A DNA stretch of 64,000 bases from Deltaproteobacteria bacterium (lineage in GTDB: Bacteria; Desulfobacterota; Desulfovibrionia; Desulfovibrionales; Desulfovibrionaceae): contig JAITWK010000038.1 of the NCBI GenBank assembly GCA_031285295.1, forward strand, positions 62,001-126,000, given 5' to 3'. Positions 35,511 through 43,673 of the stretch are shown here, in pieces. Each line of letters opens with the position of its first letter. The stretch's first letter is position 1. Both the position numbers and the translations under genes were made by a program. The notes below the pieces were generated by a model. That model searched no databases and was not told where the DNA came from. It saw nothing but the letters and a program-made list of their open reading frames with translations.

Positions 35511-36866
35511 TCAAAAATAAAACAGGCTCAGCGCGATAAATCCCGGTCCCAGTATCGCGGCAGACCAGATCATGTAGCCGAAAAAGCTGGGCATCTTTAC
35601 GCCGTGCCGTTCGGCTATGGATCGCACCATGAAATTCGGCGCATTGCCGATATAAGTCGCGGCTCCCATAAACACCGCTCCGACCGATATGGCCGCAAGA
35701 GTCGGGGACAGTTCGCCGGTAAGCTGCGCCACATCGCCGCCAGCGGTATTGAAGAACACCACATAAGTCGGCGCGTTATCCAAAAAGGCGGAAAGCAGCC
35801 CGCAGCTCCAGAAGTACATATTATTCACCGGCTGCCCGTTATGCGACACCAAACTTAGCAGCGGGGCCAGCACCCCTTCTTCGCCTGCCTGTAAAATAGC
35901 TATGGCAGGAATCATGGAGAGGAAAATTCCCAAAAAAATCTTGGCGACCTCGGCTATGGGTTCCCAGTTAAAGCCGTTCAGCAGGCGGCTTTCGTAGCTA
36001 GTAAAACGCAACGAGAGCGCGGCCATAACCAGCAGTCCGGCGTTGCGAAAAATCTCCCGCCAGCCCAGTTCCACATGATACAGGGTGACGCTGCCCCAAG
36101 CGGCGGCCCAGTTGCTCCCGCTTATCAGCACCACGCCGATAATTACCAGTAAAAACAAAAAGTTAATCTTTCCCTGCAAGTAAATACGGCCACGCTGGCC
36201 GCAGTTGGGAACATCTTCCGGCAGCAGTGGCCTTCCTTCACGAATCCATAGCCAGGTATCCAGAATAAAATATACCAGGAGCAGCAGGCTGGACATAAAA
36301 ATTACCGGCACAGCCAGATGTACGGCTGTCCAGAAGAAGGGCACCCCGCGCAAAAAGCCGAGGAACAGAGGCGGATCTCCCAGTGGGGTAAGCCCGCCGC
36401 CGATGTTGGCCACCAGGAAAATAAAAAAGACCACGGTATGCGTTTTATGCTTGCGGTGTTCGTTGGCCTTGAGCAAGGGGCGGATAAACAGCATGGCCGC
36501 TCCGGTAGTGCCCATAAAGCTGGCCAGCAGCGTTCCGGCCAGCAGCATGGCGGTGTTTACGCCCGGCTTGCCCGTGAAAGGACAGGACTGGCTGATGCCG
36601 CCCGCCACTGTGAACAGCGCAAAAAGCAGGATGACGAAGGGAAGGTATTCCAGCAGCAGGGTATGCCAAGCTTGATAAAGAGCAAGCTCCGGCCCAAAAA
36701 CGGCCGCGCAGGGCAGCAAAAAAGCCAGCCCCCAGCCCACAGCCGCCTTGCCGTAATGCCGCTCCCAAAAATGCGGCGCGACAAGCGGACAAATGGCCGT
36801 TGAAAGCAACATGCCGACAAAGGGGATTACCCAAAAAATACTTAGCTCCGCGCCTGATAAGTGCAA
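35511..36866 (-). CDS. NhaD-type sodium:proton antiporter
   Basis: About 451 residues and a dozen hydrophobic helices. Segments such as GTTGAAMLFIRPLLKAN, FLVANIGGGLTPLGDPPLFLGFL and SAFLDNAPTYVVFFN are typical of the NhaD / CitM-ArsB superfamily. Sodium-proton exchange is the likeliest activity, though other anions or acids are carried by relatives. I chose the TTG at 36866 because AGGAGG lies exactly six bases upstream. A TTG at 36887 would be internal to that site. Confidence 0.88.
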   Translation of the reverse strand: MHLSGAELSIFWVIPFVGMLLSTAICPLVAPHFWERHYGKAAVGWGLAFLLPCAAVFGPELALYQAWHTLLLEYLPFVILLFALFTVAGGISQSCPFTGKPGVNTAMLLAGTLLASFMGTTGAAMLFIRPLLKANEHRKHKTHTVVFFIFLVANIGGGLTPLGDPPLFLGFLRGVPFFWTAVHLAVPVIFMSSLLLLVYFILDTWLWIREGRPLLPEDVPNCGQRGRIYLQGKINFLFLLVIIGVVLISGSNWAAAWGSVTLYHVELGWREIFRNAGLLVMAALSLRFTSYESRLLNGFNWEPIAEVAKIFLGIFLSMIPAIAILQAGEEGVLAPLLSLVSHNGQPVNNMYFWSCGLLSAFLDNAPTYVVFFNTAGGDVAQLTGELSPTLAAISVGAVFMGAATYIGNAPNFMVRSIAERHGVKMPSFFGYMIWSAAILGPGFIALSLFYF

Positions 36867-36960
36867 ATGCGCCTCCTGACTATTCAAGGTAACACCGCAT
36901 ATTTATATGATAAATTATAAAATTAAAAGCGAAAAAGCTATAATTTCGCCACATGGTAAG

Positions 36961-36979
36961 CGCGTATTCGTAATACGCG
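36961..36979. promoter_or_regulatory. Palindrome in the antiporter/RNase H-like divergent region
   Basis: CGCGTATT-CGT-AATACGCG, 8-bp perfect arms, between the divergent antiporter and RNase H-like genes. It may be an operator. No protein can be assigned. Confidence 0.35.
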
Positions 36980-37130
36980 GCAGCTGTATGTGTGGATATT
37001 GGGGGATGATTACGCTGCGGTCTTAACCTGCTATTTTATTGATCAAAATTCAAATCCAGTCTACAATTCCATAATGAATATGGCAACTTCTTTACTTTTG
37101 TCCTGCACATAACCTGCACATGGAGGTGTG

Positions 37131-37922
37131 ATGTCCGAGATTGAGCTTGCTATATGCACCTTGGTGAAAAAACCAATGACACTAGGCATGTTGGGTACGC
37201 TTCTTAAAGGGCGCGGATACAGTGCCAGCGGCAAGCTGAAGCACATCGCTTCCAAAGTTCCGGGATTTGCAGTCTATCAAGTCGAAGGTGATACTGTTAT
37301 CGCACCGGAGCAATATATCGGACAAACTCCGGATGGCGCTGTCCCGGCGTATCATGTCGCATTACCAAAAATTCTTGTAGATTTTATTAACGCCCAGGAT
37401 GAACTGGTGCGTCCTCTCTTGAAAGTTCCCATGGAATACCTTACCAATCGAATTTTTTTGCAAGAGCAGCCGCCGGTCGATATTTATACGGATGGTTCCT
37501 GCATCTCTGCGACAAAAGTCGGTGGATGGGCGGTGGTCTTTCCGGAAAAAACGCTTTCCGGCAATTTTATACGGACGACATCAATGAGGGCGGAGCTATG
37601 GGCTATTGCCATGGCTCTTGAAAATACAACGTACCATGCTGTTATTCATACGGATTGCCAATACGCCATACACGCCATTCAAAAAGGCAAACGGAGCGTG
37701 AATGACGATCTTGTGCAACATATTCGCGGCATGCTTCAATCACGTAATGTGATATTCCAATGGGTTAAAGGGCATATGGGAACACCCGGAAACGAAGCAG
37801 CCCATAAGGAAGCGTGCCGACAAGCGCACATGTCTTCTAGCAACAAGGATTTGGGATATGAAGAGCAACGAGCGCGCGAAAAGCTAAAAAAGCAAACAAA
37901 CCCAGTGGCACCGGAAAGTTGA
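37131..37922 (+). CDS. RNase HI-fold protein with unusual N-terminal domain
   Basis: 263 residues. The C-terminal ~145 residues are an RNase H fold: D121 in DIYTDGS, E155 in MRAELWAIA, D175 in HTDCQYA, and WVKGHMGTPGN. The fourth carboxylate, expected ten residues after the H of KGH, is H225. The N-terminal ~110 residues (LVKKPMTLGMLGTLLKGRGY, KLKHIASKVPGFAVY) look like a small winged-helix or OST-HTH-like module, which is a tentative reading. Substrate could be RNA:DNA hybrid. GGAGG lies four bases before the ATG. It opens the accessory stretch. Confidence 0.82.
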   Translation: MSEIELAICTLVKKPMTLGMLGTLLKGRGYSASGKLKHIASKVPGFAVYQVEGDTVIAPEQYIGQTPDGAVPAYHVALPKILVDFINAQDELVRPLLKVPMEYLTNRIFLQEQPPVDIYTDGSCISATKVGGWAVVFPEKTLSGNFIRTTSMRAELWAIAMALENTTYHAVIHTDCQYAIHAIQKGKRSVNDDLVQHIRGMLQSRNVIFQWVKGHMGTPGNEAAHKEACRQAHMSSSNKDLGYEEQRAREKLKKQTNPVAPES

Positions 37923-37938
37923 GGGATAGCAGTATATC

Positions 37939-38026
37939 TTGTACGGCAAAAAATACGGTGCTGCCGATCCGCAACTAGTTGAAGGTGATATATTTCGCAT
38001 GATTATCAGCGTACCGGAGTTTGATC
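37939..38026 (+). pseudogene. 3' scrap of a second COG2865-type gene
   Basis: Translation gives LYGKKYGAADPQLVEGDIFRMI followed by ISVPEFD, which is nearly the same as an internal segment of the gene at 38972-40207 (at 39789-39876). No start, no frame on either side, and it lies 17 bp after the RNase H-like stop. It is a leftover of a related gene that was lost. Confidence 0.8.
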
Positions 38027-38061
38027 ATATTCTTTGGTGTAGAGTCGCCATTTCCAAATGG

Positions 38062-38385
38062 TTACAATATCGCTGGCTCCAACTGTGAGAAATTGGAAAT
38101 TTTTACAGTTCCCTCAGGAAAACACGCGGTTATTTGTAACTCTCCACCCATAGCCTCAATATGGCTTCGCAAGGTGGAAATATACATATCTGTGCGTTGC
38201 TCCAGCTTGGCAATGGCTGGCTGCTGTACTCGCAGATTTTCGGCAAGCATTTTTTGAGAAAGGCCACGGGCGCGGCGCAATTCATGCAAAGGCATTTCGG
38301 CCATAATAGCGCCAATCTGCCCGGCCACATCCGCCTGGGCTTGTTCGCTAATGGCGTTGCGAAGCGTTGAAAATTTCTTTGTCAT
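38062..38385 (-). CDS. XRE/HigA-type DNA-binding regulator
   Basis: 107 residues. A helix-turn-helix is clear in LHELRRARGLSQKMLAENLRVQQPAIAKLEQR, and the tail (LRSHIEAMGGELQITACFPEG) is the form seen in HigA-like antitoxins. No HigB-type toxin gene adjoins it on the same strand. A large palindrome lies just upstream, as expected for autoregulation. An ATG at 38406 would add seven residues. Confidence 0.82.
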   Translation of the reverse strand: MTKKFSTLRNAISEQAQADVAGQIGAIMAEMPLHELRRARGLSQKMLAENLRVQQPAIAKLEQRTDMYISTLRSHIEAMGGELQITACFPEGTVKISNFSQLEPAIL

Positions 38386-38408
38386 TTTGGGAATAATATT
38401 ATCCATCC

Positions 38409-38436
38409 AAAAACATTCCGTCAATGGAATGTTTTT
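38409..38436. promoter_or_regulatory. Palindromic operator between the XRE and GNAT genes
   Basis: Perfect 11-bp arms AAAAACATTCC and GGAATGTTTTT around GTCAAT, lying 24 bp upstream of the XRE ATG and 14 bp upstream of the GNAT ATG. Its size and place are typical of an XRE operator that could control both divergent genes. Confidence 0.65.
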
Positions 38437-38449
38437 AACAAAAACTAAA

Positions 38450-38893
38450 ATGCCCGAGACACTAACCTTCGCCCGTGCCGATTCCCCGGCGGAATACGCC
38501 ATCTGCACCGATATCTGGCTGCAAGCCTCCATTGTCGGGCATCCGTTCATCGAGAAAGATTTTTGGAAAAACAAGCAACAGGCCATGACCGAGCAGTACC
38601 TGCCCGCCTCCAAGGTGCTGCTTGCCTATGACGAAGGTGTGCCGGTCGGCTTCGCTGCCACATGCGGTACGATTCTGGCCGCGCTGTTCGTTCTGCCCTC
38701 CCGCTGGAAAAACGGTATCGGACGCAAATTGTTGCAACAACTTTTTGCCGATCACCAAAAGTTGGAACTGTCGGTGTACCAAAAGAACCAGCGGGCAACG
38801 GCTTTCTACACGCACATGGGGTTTAGGGTGATACGGCAACAGGTCTGCCAGCATACCGGTGAGACGGAAACCGTGATGCGCTGGCAATCCTGA
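38450..38893 (+). CDS. GNAT-family N-acetyltransferase
   Basis: 147 residues. GNAT features are the acetyl-CoA loop LPSRWKNGIGRKLLQQL and the late YQKNQRATAFYTHMGFRVI. The closest resemblance is to YjaB-like acetyltransferases. The start shares a short divergent region and palindrome with the XRE gene. Whether the two form a toxin-regulator pair is open. No ribosome binding site is visible ahead of this ATG. Confidence 0.82.
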   Translation: MPETLTFARADSPAEYAICTDIWLQASIVGHPFIEKDFWKNKQQAMTEQYLPASKVLLAYDEGVPVGFAATCGTILAALFVLPSRWKNGIGRKLLQQLFADHQKLELSVYQKNQRATAFYTHMGFRVIRQQVCQHTGETETVMRWQS

Positions 38894-38927
38894 TTTTTAT
38901 TGGTTATGGTTATTTAAGGAAAAACAA

Positions 38928-40207
38928 ATGCAACTGAACGAACAACATAAACCTATCTATCCATAGATGCCGTGACCGTGGAGGGGGCAACCGTGCTGGT
39001 TGTCTTTGTTCCGGAAAGTTCACAGGTGCATCGTTGCAATGGGCGGATTTATGACCGCAACGAAGACGGCGACTTCGACATCACCGACAACACCTCACAA
39101 GTCGCCCACCTGTATTTACGTAAGCAGACCAATTTCACTGAAAACCGGGTATACCCCTGGATTCAGCCGGAATGCCTGCGGGTAGATTTGATCGAACGCT
39201 GCCGTCGCTATGTTCGTATCAACCGAAAAAATCATCCTTGGACTGACATGGATGATGAGCAATTGCTCAAAAGCGCACAACTGATCCAGATTGACCCGGA
39301 AACACGGAAAGCCGGTGTCACTTTGGCTGGTGTGATGCTTTTCGGCACGGACGCGCAGATATTGCAAGTCTGCCCACCACACCGCACGGATTGCATTTTG
39401 CGTAAGGTGGATCTGGATCGATACGATGACCGGGATTTGATCCGTACCAATCTGCTCGACAGTTACGATCGGATATTGGCGTTCATACAAAAGCATTTGC
39501 CGGATCCGTTCTACCTTGAGGGCATGGAGCGCCGCAGTTTGCGTGATGCCATTTTCCGGGAAGTCGCGTCAAATATTCTGATCCACCGCGAATACGCGAG
39601 CGGTGTTCCGGCACGGCTGATCATTGAGCGTGGAAAGGTTACCACATTCAATGCGAACCGCCCGCATGGTTTTGGCCTGCTCGACCCGGAAACCTCCGTA
39701 CCTTATCCCAAAAACCCGGTACTCGGAGCCTTTTTTCGAGAAATCGACCGGGCAGACGAACTCGGTTCAGGTATGCGTAAGATGGTGCTGTACGGTAAGA
39801 AGTATGGCGGCATTGACCCGCAACTCATTGAAGGCGATATATTTCGCATGGTTATCAGCGTGCCGGAGTTTGAACAGTCGGGGTATCTTTCAACCGACAA
39901 TGTTGCAGCTATTCAGGAAGTACTTGGGCCGGGATCAAGTCGGGATCAAGTCGGGATCAAGTCGGAACCAAGTCGGGATCAAGTCGCAATATTACATAAC
40001 TGCCTGAATGAAATAAGTATTAGTGAATTGATGAAGTCTATGGGTAGAACGAGCAGGGCAAGGCTAAGAGAACAAGTGCTCAAGCCCTTAATTGAATCAG
40101 GCTGGCTTGAAATGACCATCCCTGACAAACCGACCAGCAGCAGGCAAAAATATCGTACGACAGAAAAGGGCAAGATTTTTTTACATCTCCAGCCTAACAC
40201 CAAATAA
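38928..40207 (+). pseudogene. COG2865-type ATP-binding/DNA-binding protein gene with internal deletion and frameshift
   Basis: The ATG at 38928 opens MQLNEQHKPIYP and then stops. A second frame (open from 38951) continues TYLSIDAVTVEGATVL and runs 411 residues from a GTG at 38972. The early part of the AlbA_2 domain expected between these points is missing, so ~90-100 codons were deleted with a frame change. The remaining part has the divergent GHKL-like segment (DAIFREVASNILIHREYASG, FREIDRADELGSGMRKM), an SRDQV-repeat linker and a C-terminal winged helix. The long frame could still be translated from GTG, but the gene is not intact. Confidence 0.72.
39931..39985 (+). repeat. Five 11-bp tandem repeats inside the COG2865-type gene
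   Basis: GGGATCAAGTC occurs at 39931, 39942, 39953 and 39975, with one variant (GGAACCAAGTC) at 39964. Eleven is not a multiple of three, so the encoded linker cycles through frames, and loss or gain of one unit shifts the downstream winged-helix domain out of frame. Confidence 0.9.
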
Positions 40208-40263
40208 GCATTGTTTCTCTTGTTGAGAAGATTCGTGAAATAACGACAAAAAGGATAACGTCA

Positions 40264-40446
40264 ATGGCAATTCCTGATTTTCAAAGCTTCATGCTGCCCG
40301 TGCTTCGCTTGGCGGCTCGTGGTCCTATACGCACGACCGATACCATAGCACACCTATCTGACGAGTTTTCTCTTACCGAAGCCGAACGTCACGAATTGCT
40401 TGGGAGGATTGCACTGCTGCCTTATGAGGGGGTAGTATTGGGGTAA
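40264..40446 (+). pseudogene. mrr: N-terminal stub of an Mrr-type restriction endonuclease
   Basis: 60 codons. MAIPDFQSFMLPVLRLAARG and LSDEFSLTEAERHELL match the start of the Mrr N-terminal winged-helix domain. Then the frame runs out after LLPYEGVVLG. The catalytic domain is absent. AAGGAT still stands before the ATG. It is 56 bp after the COG2865-type gene. Confidence 0.75.
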
Positions 40447-40531
40447 GGAGCATTAATAGCAGCTTGAATGCCATCCGAGATGGACATAGTTCAATTCTGC
40501 CCATCTCCACCAGAAAAATTTAAGGACTTAC

Positions 40532-40633
40532 ATGAAAATGCAGATCCTTTTTTTGTGGGAAAAATTTGAAGAATGGGAAAAGTCGGAGTTCACTTTGGAA
40601 TTTTGGAGTGCACGCTTGACCAGCAGTGCGTAA
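40532..40633 (+). CDS. Possible 33-residue small protein
   Basis: MKMQILFLWEKFEEWEKSEF... with AAGGA five bases before the ATG. Trp- and Glu-rich, no homology that I recognise. It may be a real small gene or a chance frame between degraded genes. The rest of 40447-40666 holds nothing else I can support. Confidence 0.25.
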   Translation: MKMQILFLWEKFEEWEKSEFTLEFWSARLTSSA

Positions 40634-40666
40634 GGTTCTATCACTCAACATATAAAGGAAGAACCA

Positions 40667-40966
40667 ATGACCCATCAAGAAGTTGTTGCCTATATTCAAA
40701 ATTATGGGACGCCACTTAATTCAGCAAAAATAGTTAATAATAATACAATAAGGTATACTGTCGGCAACACGGATAAGTGGTTAAGAATTTCCTACATACT
40801 AAATGCTCATCAAACATATAAAGGCATGACAGTACAGCCTATAAATTTGGATAATATTCAAGGCATGAGGACTACTGGGTGTCATCGCAGGTTTGCACTT
40901 AATTTAATGGTTGGAATGGGGTATGCAACACGCAATGGCAATGATTATACTATTATACAGGGATAA
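40667..40966 (+). CDS. Hypothetical 99-residue protein
   Basis: MTHQEVVAYIQNYGTPLN..., with AAGGAAG upstream of the ATG and an AT-rich sequence unlike the host. No motif is recognisable. It is predicted to be a small mixed alpha/beta protein. It probably arrived with the following AT-rich gene. Confidence 0.55.
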   Translation: MTHQEVVAYIQNYGTPLNSAKIVNNNTIRYTVGNTDKWLRISYILNAHQTYKGMTVQPINLDNIQGMRTTGCHRRFALNLMVGMGYATRNGNDYTIIQG

Positions 40967-41182
40967 AATACCATATTTTTTTAAATCAAATGATCAGGTA
41001 ATCAAAAATCATGATGTCTTAATGTTCGATTGTTATTGACTTTGTGTTTCTAAATAGTAAGCGCAATAAAGAGTTCTAGTTTTTCTAGGATTATTTGATA
41101 TGTGACAGCGATAAGCATGAAAAATAGCCAATTAATTAAATATGGTAATTCGGATACTCAGATTTGCGAAAGAGGAATAATT

Positions 41183-42106
41183 ATGAATAAAAATCATGGT
41201 AAATGTAGTCTATGTTTAAAAAGTAGAGATTTGAAACAAAGCCATATTATTCCTAGATTATTATCTAAAAGCATTAGAAAATCCCCATCAAAGGTATATA
41301 CCATTGAAAATGGGAAGAGTACAAGTATTACACAAGATACTAAAAAAGAAAGATTGCTATGTGAAGAGTGTGAAGGTAAGTTAAATAAATTTGAAACATA
41401 TTACAGTAATCACTTTAAGTATCCTGACTATAACTCTAATCTTTATGATTTTTTGCTTTCTATCCTCTGGAGAGTGGCAGAATTAAATGCGCAACAAAAT
41501 GATGATTTTGCACGCCGAGAATTTAATAGCTATGTATATTGGAAAGAAGATGCCAGAGCTTATCTTGACATGGGGATTGTACCAAAAAAATTTCCCAAAT
41601 TATACTTGTTCTACCTTGAAAAAGGAACAAATTATGATTTTTTAATGCATATGGGTACATATTTTTCAAATATTCATAACTGTAAAGTTTCACTACTCCA
41701 TAGATTTATTGACGGGCATAGTTCGTATGATCTTCTGTGTGAAAGAGATGACCATGGTGATATAAATGTCATTATAAGTAATCATCATGATCTAAATGAT
41801 TATCCAATAAGCATCCAAAACATATTTATCGTTGAAAATAAGCACGTTATCGTAGCGGCATCAGAAAATTTAATCACTTGTATTGCTATTGATGGTGAAG
41901 AAATTAAATCTTTTATAAATTATGAAATTCCGCATGGTAATGGAGTTATACCAGTAAAAAATATTCCTCAAGAAGTAAATAAAATGCTTTCTTATAATTT
42001 AATAGGTATTAATTGGAAAAATACCTTTTCTGATGAAGACCAAAAAACATATGATATTCAGATACAAAAATTTTTTCAAGCTCAGAATAAATCACCTAAA
42101 CGCTGA
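41183..42106 (+). CDS. HNH-like putative endonuclease, AT-rich
   Basis: 307 residues. The N-terminus has two Cys pairs flanking a His-rich turn: CSLCLKSRDLKQSHIIPR and LLCEECEGKLNKFE. This is the zinc-ribbon HNH layout seen in some defence-associated nucleases. The remaining ~230 residues match nothing I know. AGAGGAA precedes the ATG. Base composition is far more AT-rich than the core genes, so it was acquired. Its stop lies one base from a cut-off parE fragment, which suggests that it marks an insertion boundary. Confidence 0.65.
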   Translation: MNKNHGKCSLCLKSRDLKQSHIIPRLLSKSIRKSPSKVYTIENGKSTSITQDTKKERLLCEECEGKLNKFETYYSNHFKYPDYNSNLYDFLLSILWRVAELNAQQNDDFARREFNSYVYWKEDARAYLDMGIVPKKFPKLYLFYLEKGTNYDFLMHMGTYFSNIHNCKVSLLHRFIDGHSSYDLLCERDDHGDINVIISNHHDLNDYPISIQNIFIVENKHVIVAASENLITCIAIDGEEIKSFINYEIPHGNGVIPVKNIPQEVNKMLSYNLIGINWKNTFSDEDQKTYDIQIQKFFQAQNKSPKR

Positions 42107-42107
42107 T

Positions 42108-42260
42108 TCACAAAATGACCTGTTGTTCCGACATGTTAAAGATGTGAGTAACTATTTCATCCGCAAGCTGAAAATCCCCCTCCTGTGCGATCAGGTAGTC
42201 GGAAATTTCATCAAGGTCAGCCCAAGCCGGGTCAGTCCACTCAATATTATAGGTATACAC
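42108..42260 (-). pseudogene. parE: C-terminally truncated ParE/RelE-type toxin
   Basis: From GTG: VYTYNIEWTDPAWADLDEIS then DYLIAQEGDFQLADEIVTHI, the first ~45 residues of a ParE-family toxin. It stops early after NMSEQQVIL, at the boundary with the AT-rich gene. The strand and C-terminal arginine region of active ParE are missing. It overlaps the end of the antitoxin remnant by 14 bp. Confidence 0.75.
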
Positions 42261-42426
42261 TGACCCTCTTGGCTCTCAGCCGTTCTTGAACAACCTTGTG
42301 CGAAACAGTCCGGCCTTCATTCATGGCATCAAGGCCTTGCCGAATATCATCAATGACCGATTTTTCCTTCTGACCGGATTGTTCAACGGCTTGGAATCTT
42401 GACTGATAACCAAAAAATAGTACCAT
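42247..42426 (-). pseudogene. 5'-truncated CopG/ParD-type antitoxin remnant
   Basis: The C-terminal half SVIDDIRQGLDAMNEGRTVSHKVVQERLRAK is the usual toxin-wrapping tail of ParD/CopG-type antitoxins, but the N-terminal DNA-binding domain is absent. An ATG at 42426 lies eight bases from the divergent hicA start, so hicAB appears to have replaced the missing part. Confidence 0.65.
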
Positions 42427-42433
42427 TGATGTC

Positions 42434-42688
42434 ATGAACAACAGCCAACGCAAAACCCTTGTAGCGATTTTTACCAATCCGATCAGCCCGGCGATTGCCT
42501 GGCGGGACATTGAGAGCCTGTTTAAATCCTGCGGTGGCACGATCAAAGAAGGCAGTGGTTCCCGCGTATGGTTTATTATAGGCAAAGATGTGGCAACGTT
42601 TCATCGCCCGCATCCATCCTCAAATACTGATAAAGGCGCAGTAAAATCGGTACGACGTTTTTTTGAGCTGATAGGAGTAAAACCATGA
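42434..42688 (+). CDS. hicA: HicA-type mRNA interferase toxin
   Basis: 84 residues. The family pattern is clear: KTLVAIFTNPISPAIAWRDIESLFKSCGG, then EGSGSRVWFIIG and the active-site stretch ATFHRPHPSSNTDKGAVKSVRRF with its catalytic His. HicA cleaves mRNA. It overlaps hicB by four bases. Confidence 0.92.
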   Translation: MNNSQRKTLVAIFTNPISPAIAWRDIESLFKSCGGTIKEGSGSRVWFIIGKDVATFHRPHPSSNTDKGAVKSVRRFFELIGVKP

Positions 42689-43026
42689 GCATACTTACCT
42701 ACAAAGGATATCAAGGGCGTTTTGAGTACGATCCCGATGCGGATATTTTTCATGGTGATGTATTGCACATTGCCGATGTGGTTACGTTTAAGGGACGCTC
42801 TATTGACGAGTTGAAAACGGCATTGGCGGATTCGATTGAAGACTACTTTGACTTGTGCAAAGAAGTAGGAAAAGCGCCGCAAAAACCATTTTCCGGGCGT
42901 TTCAATGTGCGCCTTACTCCGGAATTGCACCAAAAAGCAGCGCACACTGCGGCGACTGAAGGGATAAGCCTTAATAACTGGATTGCTCATGCCGTGGAAA
43001 GAGCCGTTGCCGGACAACACGCCTGA
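42685..43026 (+). CDS. hicB: HicB-type antitoxin
   Basis: 113 residues. The partly degraded RNase H-like N-terminal domain (YKGYQGRFEYDPDADIFHGDV) binds HicA. The C-terminal RHH (GRFNVRLTPELHQKAAHTAATEGISLNNWI) binds DNA. The start overlaps the hicA stop (ATGA). The pair looks complete and functional. Confidence 0.92.
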   Translation: MSILTYKGYQGRFEYDPDADIFHGDVLHIADVVTFKGRSIDELKTALADSIEDYFDLCKEVGKAPQKPFSGRFNVRLTPELHQKAAHTAATEGISLNNWIAHAVERAVAGQHA

Positions 43027-43055
43027 CCATAACCCAAAATAAAGCCGCATCCAGA

Positions 43056-43673
43056 TTGGCAGCAATAAGAACCATCGCATCATCAGGAACAACTAAAATT
43101 AGAATCATATTGCTGTTTGGGGTTTCCCGCAGCGACTTTCTGACTGGGCGTGACCTGACCCTCTGCCTGAACGATGACTTGAACGCGGTCTACACAACTA
43201 CCGGCAAGAACCTGGCCTGGCTGCATATATCCTGTGGCATGCCGGATGCTTCCGGGCGTTACCCGCTCTTTATCGGGGCCATGCCCAATCAGGAGCTTTG
43301 GGGGGATGCGGGTGCGCCGTCTGCCAGGCCGCCCGATTACCTCGCCCGTAAAGCGGCTTTTATTGAAAAAATCAGTACGCTGATCCGTCAAGCAGTGCCG
43401 GAGTTGGCGGATTTGGAAATTGTAGAAAGCGCCAGTGAATATACTCTGCGTGACTGGATATATGGCTGTAGCGGAAGTATTTATGGTGCATTACACAGCG
43501 CAGATAACTTTCCGGTATTGCCTTTTACTCATATTCAGGGTTTGTCACTTGCAGGACAGAGTGTTATTCTGCCCGGACTGTTGGGGGCTTTTGTTTCAGT
43601 GGCTGCCGCCTGTGGAACAATTGTCGGGTATCATCAATTATTCAGAGATCTTGCATGTACAAACGCAGAGTAG
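43056..43673 (+). pseudogene. C-terminal fragment of a FAD-dependent (phytoene desaturase-like) oxidoreductase
   Basis: A 205-codon frame. ISCGMPDASGRYPLFIGAMP, ARKAAFIEKISTLIRQAVPEL and the closing LPFTHIQGLSLAGQSVILPG-LLGAFVSVAAACG are the C-terminal half of CrtI/NAD(P)-FAD oxidoreductases. The N-terminal FAD-binding Rossmann domain is absent. It is followed by a ketosynthase scrap, so both come from a lost lipid or pigment gene cluster. Confidence 0.7.

Noticed and set aside
39931-39985. Possible CRISPR or iteron array
   Set aside because: Contiguous 11-bp units within a coding frame, no spacers, no replication gene nearby.
42110-42263. Plus-strand open frame extending past the HNH-like gene
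   Set aside because: It is the antisense of the parE fragment, whose translation clearly matches a toxin family.
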